In this document: piece after piece, positions 56,512 through 64,000 of the stretch
Numbering within the stretch: the stretch's first letter is position 1
How the letters are laid out: each line of letters starts with the position of its first letter
NCBI GenBank assembly: GCA_030386875.1
Contig: CM059576.1
Coordinates: forward strand, 9,515,058 to 9,579,057
Length of the DNA stretch: 64,000 nt
From: Morinoia aosen
Taxonomy: Eukaryota > Arthropoda > Malacostraca > Amphipoda > Talitridae
Direction: 5' to 3'
Notes under the pieces: generated by a model
What the model was told of the DNA's origin: nothing
Database searches by the model: none
What the model saw: only the letters and a program-made list of their open reading frames with translations
Made by a program: the position numbers and the translations under genes

Positions 56512-57884
56512 AATGTATTTTATGTCATCCACCAAAATTAAAAATTCCGATTGAAAGAATCACTAAAGGAACCCATTTAAAAATGTTTTACATTAATAAC
56601 ATTCTGCTCGCTGATGCGTTATTTTAGAATGTTTCATATTAGAAAGTTGTGGTTAGTCTATGTAAGAATACTAGTGCAATCTTGTGGCCAGGAAACTCAA
56701 AAACTATGCATGTAAAGAGATTGACAGGATTGTACACTTCCTTGCTATGATATAGTGTATACACAGAAGAATCAGCTGTTTGTTTGAAAATTAATGGTTT
56801 GGGTTCAAAATTCTTGGAGAATTATCAAAATTATCAGCTGTGTGATGTAGTAATGGTTAATGAGTTGAGGAAAAAATAACTAAGAATGTTTGAAATTTGT
56901 CAAGAGATTGAAATTTCAGTGGACTATTTTATGAAACTTGAAATAAATTGATTGCTTCAATGCTGATGAAACTCAGAGGAATAAGATGAGCAGTGCCTGG
57001 CTTATTTTAGTATAAATGCCATTGCATGACTAAATCAAAAGTTTGAAAGTTAGTAGTGCTTCTGAATGAATTATGTGCTTGTTCCAAGGTGGCCAAAAAT
57101 AACTGTGGAAACTTTCAAAAAGTGACAATAGTGTAATCTGTTTTTGAGGCAATGATGAGAGCTGTCTTAAATTATGCTAATATAGTTGATGAATACAGAA
57201 TGATTAGTGGATGAAATATATTTTTGAGAGAATATCTGTGATATGCATTCAATAAAGCTGGGTTTTAAAAAGTTCTATTATTCTAGAATTTACTGAACTT
57301 TTGCTGACTGATTTTTGTGATGTATCAGAAGTAGACTTCAATAAAATTGTAAGAGGATAGGAAATATAGATTGAATGATAGGGAACTGCATGAAAGAAAA
57401 GTTAACATGGTATGTTTGAAAGCAAGATCTAATATTAAAATATAAACAAGAAAACAGTTCTAAAATTTCTTTAATCAATTATAAAATTAGATAGCTTCTC
57501 CTCTATATTTAACTCCATCTGAGAACTCAAATCTGTTTTATGATGAAAATTTTATATGCCAATAATTATTTGTTTCTCAAATATGTAAATTTGATACTTT
57601 TGTGGGGGTTAAGTTCTTTTCACAACAAGCCAGCCAGGTTAATAAGTGCTTAGACTTGAGCTTTATCCGTAAACCAAAACCTGAAAAGGTTATGTTCCAT
57701 TTTTTATTTTATATATTGTAAGGCATTACAATTTAATATTAACAAAGTGAAGTATGTAACATTGAACATGAAATTATACAATGTGATACTGGATGGTCTG
57801 AAACAAAAAATGCAATGAAATAAATTGTCGCAAATCCAGCCATTGCTCATTGCTGAAGTCCTTTCCAATTCATTATCGGTAGTC
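56512..57884. other. Intergenic DNA, nothing recognised
   Basis: AT-rich filler between the end of transposon A and the CR1/L2 LINE. The first 10-15 bp (AATGTATTTT) resemble repeat Z at the expected A insertion point. After that I see no match. Confidence 0.45.
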
Positions 57885-60376
57885 TTTACAGACATCCGTC
57901 AGCATCTCTTCGTCCAACATTAGATTTCATTGAAAATACGCTTAGATCAATCTCTGCAGCCAAAAAGTCTTTCTATGTTTTCGGAGATTTTAACGTGGAT
58001 CTGACAAATAAAAACAATCAGCTAAGCAAGATGCTGCACAGACTTAATCTTTCTCAAATGGTCCAAGAACCAACGCGAATTACCAATACTTCTGAAACTC
58101 TTCTTGACCTAGCAATTACCAACAATCCCCAAGCAGTACTCAGCACAGAAATCTTACCGTCCTTTTCTGATCACCATTCGGTAGAATTCCAAATCAATAT
58201 TGCAAAAGAGAAACAGAAATCTAGTTACATTACATGTCGCATGAAAAACCACTACTCCCCTGAAATATTTCAAGAAAAGCTATTAGACAGATGGAGTGAA
58301 TTTCAAGGCATGGAAAACACCGATGATGTCAATCTACAAGTTTCGCTTTTCAACGAAAATTTCGTATCAGCTCTTAACGAATGCGCACCTTTCACTACGA
58401 AGAAAGTTAAGCCAAGAATTTCTAAATGGATAACAGATGAGATAAAACATTTGAGCAGAGCTAAAAGAAATTTGCAGCGTGAGTACAAACTGAATAAATC
58501 AGACAGTACGCGTCGAAAATTATATAAAGATCATGAGAAGATCCTACGAAGAAAAGTTAAGGAAGCAAAACGGGACTACTTCCACAAAGAACTCTTGGCG
58601 GCAAAACAAAACCCTAAAAGAACTTGGGAAATCATTAGAGAAGCTGCTCAGTATAAAAATTCAGACTGCAAAAGCACTTTTGACAACCCCTCAGAAATGG
58701 CGAATGACTTTAACACTTTCTTCTCAAAAGTTGGCGAAGATGTTTTCAATGAAGTATCCAGGACAGCTTCAGACACATCTACAGAGGCAAATCTGAGCGA
58801 GGTTTCATCCCCAAATAGTAGCAACAAGTGGAGACCAAAGCCAGTTAGCGTCATAGAGATACGAAAAATCTTATACTCACTAAAGAATACTAAAGCGACT
58901 GGACATGATGGCATAAGCCTCCAACATATAAAAGACAGCTTCCCTGTCACAGCACCCTTTATTCGCTTGATAATAAATACATCTATAGTCACAAACAAGT
59001 TTCCCGATCAATGGAAACTATCCATAATTAAGCCATTACATAAATCTGGTGATATCGACATAGCGTCAAACTACAGACCAATCAGTCTCCTGCCTGTTAT
59101 GTCCAAAATATTAGAAAAAGTAATAACAAACCAGCTCTCGTCTTACATAGACGAGTCACATCTACTGCATCGCAATCAATATGCTTACAGGAGGAATACC
59201 AGTACTAAGGACGCCCTGTTAAACATAACAGAAAAAATTTACAATGATATTGACCAAAAAAAATTAACTCTCTTACTATTGCTTGATCTCTCCAAAGCTT
59301 TCGACAGTGTTGAGCATAAGAAACTTCTACAAAAAATTTCAAACCTCAGAATAGACACTCAGTGGTTTGAAAGCTACCTACGAAACCGCTCTCATGCAGT
59401 GTGCTTGAATAACAAAATGTCATCATTCATACCAAATAACTTTGGCGTTCCTCAAGGTTCAATCATCGGCCCACTCCTATTTTCAATTTTCATCAACGAT
59501 TTCCCCACCATGCCGGCAAACACAAAAATCTCAATGTATGCTGATGACGTACAAATTGCCATGACAAGCTCAACAGCGGATTTAACAGAAACACAAGCCA
59601 ACGCTGAAAACCTTCTGAGAAATCTGAAATTGTGGTATGACCATAATGGCCTCAAACTTAACGCAAGTAAAACGCAATGCATTATTTTTGGATCACAGAA
59701 TGCGACTGAAAATTTACCACCATTCAAGCTAACATTTGGAGACGATACAATTAAGCCAGTCGATAAGGTTAAAAATCTGGGTGTTTGGTTTGACAAAAAT
59801 ATGACTTTCAATTCACACGTCGAAACAATGTGCAACAAAATTAACGGAACCTTAATGTTCTTTCATCGTATAAAGAACACACTTGACGAAAAATCTAGAT
59901 TATTAGTGATTCAGTCTTTAGTTTTATCGCGTCTGGACTACTGCAGTCTTGTGTGGGGAGACTTGCCTAAATGTCGTCAGGAAGAGTTGCAAAAATGTGT
60001 AAACTTCGCCGCCAAAGTGGTATGCAAAGGAAATTTCAATAAATACGATCATGTCACACCTCTTTTAAGAAAACTCGACTGGATCCCAATACCGAACAGA
60101 TTCATGATCCAGAAAGCTCGACGAGTATTCTCCTCTCTGTACCTCCCCCAAAGTAATGCAGAGGTGGTAAAATTTTTTCCATCTAATATCCCAAACGAAA
60201 GACCAAACCGGAGGAACGATGTTTTAGTCAGTTACCGTTCATCTAACGTGGGACAAAAAGCTCTCTCAGTTTCTGGAGATTTTTTGTGGAACAAGCTTCC
60301 CCAGCATATCAAAAACTCTAAAACTGGAAAAGAATTTAGAGTAAATGTGCCACGTCATTTTGCATCTCTGTCATAG
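57885..60376 (+). CDS. CR1/L2-like LINE ORF2, 5'-truncated (endonuclease end and RT)
   Basis: One open frame. It begins inside the endonuclease (IYRHPSASLRPTLDFIENTL, then VFGDFNVDL) and includes SDHHSVEF, so the N-terminal endonuclease is missing. The RT has ATGHDGIS, NYRPISLLPVMSKILEK, LLLDLSKAFDSVEH, GVPQGSIIGPLLF and the catalytic MYADD. The tail LVLSRLDYCSLVWGDLP ... LRKLDWIPI is typical of CR1/L2-group LINEs. No RNase H follows. About 830 residues are uninterrupted, suggesting a young 5'-truncated insertion. Not functional without its 5' end. Confidence 0.85.
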
Positions 60377-60957
60377 GGCCTGCAGCATCTCGGTGTGAAC
60401 TTCCCATCTATCAGAAATTTTAATTTTTCCTGAAATTTCTGTTAGAAATTTAGAAACTATTTCATTTTACGTTTGCTAAGCGATTCGTATATTCATCTTA
60501 CTTATTTCTGTCGACAACAATGAGCACCACAGCCGTCAGTTCAGTGCAGCAGAACGAACGTTCTTTCCATAATTAGGAGTATTTCCTCATCTTTATTTTG
60601 TGATTTCTTTCTCTTTTCTGTATTAATATTTAACGTCCGTATGACAAATATACCATGAAATACATTTTTTGTGTACACCAATAAACAGGTTTATAGATGT
60701 GAGGGTTGTGCAAAGTTTATAATGAATTAAATTTTTGGCTAACGTTGTCTCGCTATTTCAAAATCATTCTCGAAGATGTTTTCAATCGATTTTCGGCTGA
60801 GCTGGGGGGAAAGGGGTAATTCAAGCATTGCATCTAGTCTTTTTATTTTTATTTTTTTTTCGTGCGTTCAGCGCACACTAGCACTGAACTTTCAAATCGA
60901 AAAAAACTCTAAATTTTTGTAATCAAATTTATTATTTTGGATCAAGGCCTAATCTTC
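60377..60957. other. LINE 3' UTR and unassigned DNA
   Basis: Begins with the 3' UTR of the CR1/L2-like LINE; the end is not defined. From about 60780 a T-rich stretch leads into repeat Z. Confidence 0.45.
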
Positions 60958-61700
60958 CTATATGTGCCAATTTTGTGAATATTCTCCACTCAGATGTGAT
61001 ATCCGGCCACAATGTTACTCCATTTTATCCCACGTACACATGTCCGTATAATGCTGAAGAGTTGTGTTGCTTCTTGACTATAACCTGATTTTTCTTAAAA
61101 ATTTCTGTGAAGAAATTAAAAAACAGCTCATTTTTATGTTTTTCGAAGTCTTCTCTTCCTTTTAGTTATTTTTTGCGAAAAAATTTCTTAGGATTACAGT
61201 GAGCTCAGCTGTCATTTTCTGTGTAGTAGATGGTAGGTTGCTTCTTTCTTTTATCTTATATATGTTTTTTTTCTAATATTTTATTTCAATAAGTATATAT
61301 ATTAATATGTGTGTGTACGTGTGTAGGTATATATATGTATCTACATAAATAGATATACATGTTTCTATTTCATTTCTTTACGCAAAAACCATTCGGTTAA
61401 TAAATTTTATTGCAATAGCGAAATGATTCAAAAATAGATCTAGCACTTCCCCAGAGGGCGTTTCTGTTAATCGGATTAATGTCTTATATAATTAATGAAA
61501 TAAAGTGCAATTTGAGCATATGAATCGTAGTAAAATTATCTTTCTGTCCGTATGTTGTACAAGCTATGAATTTTGATATTGAATATATGTTTGTTTATCC
61601 ATTTCTACCAATATTTTGTAGATATTTGTCAATCATGAGTGGTAACCGGCTTACACTGTATCTCTATTTTATCCCATGTACCCATGTCCGCATGATGTGG
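60958..61700 (+). repeat. Repeat Z, copy 3 (uninterrupted)
   Basis: The first 300 bp match 27745-28122 directly. The remainder matches 23716-24198 in reverse complement. It therefore joins, without transposon A, the two flanks that border A in its two copies. Its start (CCGGCCACAATG ... ATTTTATCCC ... CATGTCCG) and its end (CCGGCTTACACTG ... ATTTTATCCC ... CATGTCCG) are related direct repeats of about 55 bp. Confidence 0.65.
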
Positions 61701-61827
61701 TGAATATCGAGAAGATATGAAATATGTTTTTGGTGGTGATAGGGCTTTGCATATTTTTAGGGCATATTTTTCATTTCTCATTCAACTACCCTTGACAGAG
61801 ATGATAGACTATTGGCAAGCCACGTGT

Positions 61828-62240
61828 AGTTTGTCTATTAGTACGCCTCGTATATTTTGTCTATTAATATGCCTCGTGTGGTCTATCTATTTTGTACACC
61901 TCTGATAGCTTGTCTATTAGTACACCTCGTATAGTTTGCCTATTATTATTATGCCTCGTATGGCTTATCTATTTGTACACCTCGGATGGTTTGTCAATTA
62001 GTACTCCTAGTATAGAACTTTTGTTAGACTACTAGCACACCACGAATGGTTTGTCTATTAGTACGCCTCGTATATTTTGTCAATTAATATGCCTCGTATG
62101 GTCTATCTACTTGTACACCTCTGACAGTTTGTCTATTAGTACACCTCGAATAGCTTGTCTATTATTATGCCTCGTATGGCTCATCTACTTGTACACCTCG
62201 GATGGTTTGTCAATTAGTACTCCTCGTATGAAACATTTGT
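61828..62240. repeat. Minisatellite with about 30-bp units in a 224-bp higher-order repeat
   Basis: Units such as TTGTCTATTAGTACGCCTCG and TATGCCTCGTATGG alternate. The block at 61828 recurs at about 62052. Reading frames through it (repeating SISTPRI, LVWSIYL) are by-products. Confidence 0.8.
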
Positions 62241-62348
62241 TTTAGGATGCCCTATATTTAAGAAACTTTTAAAAGCCAATATGTTGGCATGTATCTCATG
62301 TGACAATTTGGAAATAAACATTTTTCTTTTTTCTTTTTCATCCAATAC

Positions 62349-62860
62349 CTTGCATAATAAAGGACAAGGGCTTTATTCCAATCTAAACAGGCCTAAAAAG
62401 TAAATTACGCTAACAATTTATGACAAAGCGGGGCAATGGTGGGAGTGCTTCACTTTCTTGGCGACTAACATCGGTGAACACAAATAAATTGTTCGTCTTA
62501 TCTTCTTGAGCGAATCCGAAGCCTTAGCAACGGATTCGAGCGAGGTGAGGAGGAGGCCGCAGCTGGCTGCCACCTCAGATGCCGATACGACTTGGTCGCG
62601 AGCGTGTGTGCTATGAGTGCTCTGACCTCTTCCGGCCCCTGCTTCCGGCGCATGCAGTCCTAGACAGCCGACTTAAGTGAAGTAATGTTCGCCTGAATAT
62701 TATCTTCGAAGATCTTCAGGTGAGCCTCCTATTTTTATGTTCCATTTGTCATAAATTGTTTAACTTGCAGCGTTCCCTGACCCCGCTATGAGAGTTAGGT
62801 AAGACTATGTCTTTTGTGCCAGTTAATTCTGGAAGTTACGCCGCAAAAGTCGGGCGGCGG
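62349..62860 (+). repeat. Diverged relative of the BEL LTR (solo-LTR-like)
   Basis: Collinear with the BEL LTR over most of its length: GCGGGGCAATGGTGGGAGT, GAATCCGAAGCC, GGATTCG, TGGTCGCGAGCGTG, TTCGAAGATCTTCAGGTGAG and TAGGTAAG occur in the same order with many substitutions. No gag-pol sequence lies beside it. It is an older solo LTR of the same or a sister family. The ends are approximate. Confidence 0.7.
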
Positions 62861-64000
62861 GACAAAATGATGAAATCCTTTTTCCTAATTATACGTCTGA
62901 AACAAAGTTCTGAAGTTTGAACAAGACCATACAATAAACAATCAACTAATTGTTTTTAGTTAGTGGACACACTGCTTGCATGAATTCAACTAAGTTGAAA
63001 GTTGACTTAGTTTGCGCAACTGAGTGACAAGTGTTGCCATACACTGTCTCCTGAAAGGGTTTTTATTGATAAAAAATAGAATCAATCTCGTTGAAGAAGC
63101 GCCACAAGGTTATTGATTGGCATAAAATTTAAGGATTCTCAACTTTTTATGGATTGAATTCAGCTAAATGATCATAGTGTTTTTAACAGTAACATTTAAT
63201 AGCTACTTTTTATTTCAACCTTGTATTATTATCTCTCTAAATGCCAAATTGTGGAAGCATTGTACTACAAACTTATTCATCATCAAATACAAGACATTTG
63301 AATTTTCTTACACTGATTTTGATGGTAATGTTCTACTCTGTTTGTTGCCTAATATAGCTGGGATTTGTAAAGATGAGTAAAATAAATAATTAGGGAGAAA
63401 TGCGGATAGAAGAAATGCATACAATATCAGTCCAGGGCTGCCACTGATGGGGGAATTCCCCTAAATCTGAGGGAAACGCATGTAGTCTGGGGGAATGGGG
63501 GAAACTTTCACAAAATCGACCAAATTTAGGGGAATTCGGTTAGGAATTATTTTTCAAGTAAATATTGTGTAACTTGGAAAATTTTCAATTACACACAGAC
63601 GTATGTTCATTCGAATGAAGATGTCATGGTGCAGAACATGAAATACCTCCTTTAGGACGAATGAAAGGCGATTTAACGAAGTTTGAACGAGGATCGAACT
63701 CGTTCAGACTTTCACCGACAATTATGCTTAGATGCGGTCTCATTCACGCTCAGTCGCTCACGGCTGACTCAGTTCGCTGAACTTCGCTCTGTGACAGTGA
63801 CTGCCTGTTAATGTGTTTCTCGTTTCCTTGCACTAAACGAAAACCTTTTAGTTCACATTTCCTTCAATAACTGAAATTATTGGGTAAAATTGTAGTAATT
63901 AGTCATATATTAATGTGACAATTCAGATACTTTTGGCGTATTGTCTTGGGCTAAGGAGGCGGAGCGCAGAATTTCTTGAAGATTAATTACTTGTGTGCTT
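62861..64000. other. Intergenic DNA, nothing recognised
   Basis: No supported gene. A purine-rich patch with GGGGGAA repeats lies at 63448-63510. Confidence 0.45.

Overview
The window looks like AT-rich, repeat-dominated intergenic DNA from an invertebrate animal, most likely an arthropod. I cannot name the species. The evidence is the mixture of element families: I-type and CR1/L2-type LINEs, Copia and BEL/Pao LTR retrotransposons, hAT and P-type DNA transposons, tRNA-like SINE pieces, MITEs and many minisatellites. There is also a spliced transposase gene. I see no convincing host gene, rRNA or CRISPR array. All sizeable non-repetitive coding sequence belongs to transposable elements.

Region 1-9.5 kb: on the minus strand, a decayed LINE (LINE-1a, 1293-3432, with a second shortened piece at about 565-1045) is interrupted by a near-intact I-type LINE (3434 to about 8480). 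The I-type LINE has a CCHC gag ORF and an endonuclease/RT/RNase H ORF separated by two nucleotides. A 906-bp element with 17-bp terminal inverted repeats (TIRs) follows.

Region 9.8-23.5 kb: non-coding repeats. There are tandem arrays with 39-, 17-, 25- and 22-bp units, and a 1.5-kb foldback palindrome with 21-bp repeats in its arms. A relic of the foldback lies nearby. There is also a TA-flanked 2.1-kb TIR element carrying two minisatellites, a MITE pair and tRNA-like fragments.

Region 23.7-61.7 kb: one deep nest of insertions. A TIR transposon (family A, TIR GGGTAATTCATCAAATATCG) carrying a hAT element occurs twice in opposite orientation (24199-27676 and 28123-56511). Both copies carry the hAT at the same site with the same 8-bp target duplication, so they derive from one inverted duplication. 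Only the right copy was invaded further. A 10.6-kb P-type transposon entered its hAT (30922-41542). A Copia element entered its A sequence (41815-56081). A BEL/Pao element entered the Copia reverse transcriptase (45225-54992). A small TIR element and a SINE then entered the BEL. The left copy preserves the uninterrupted target sites for both P and Copia, so most of the insertion history can be read inside this window.

The main find is the P-type transposon. It has imperfect TIRs, a 7-8-bp target duplication and a phase-consistent five-exon transposase model (about 974 residues: THAP domain, Ser/Thr/Pro-rich linker, RNase H-like catalytic region with a GTP-binding-like motif, and C-terminal domain) with no internal stop. 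Exons 2 and 3 look like tandem duplicates.

Region 56.5-64 kb: a 5'-truncated CR1/L2-like LINE with a long open RT frame (57885-60376), a third copy of the host repeat Z (60958-61700), a minisatellite (61828-62240), and a diverged relative of the BEL LTR (about 62349-62860). The last 1.1 kb has nothing I recognise.
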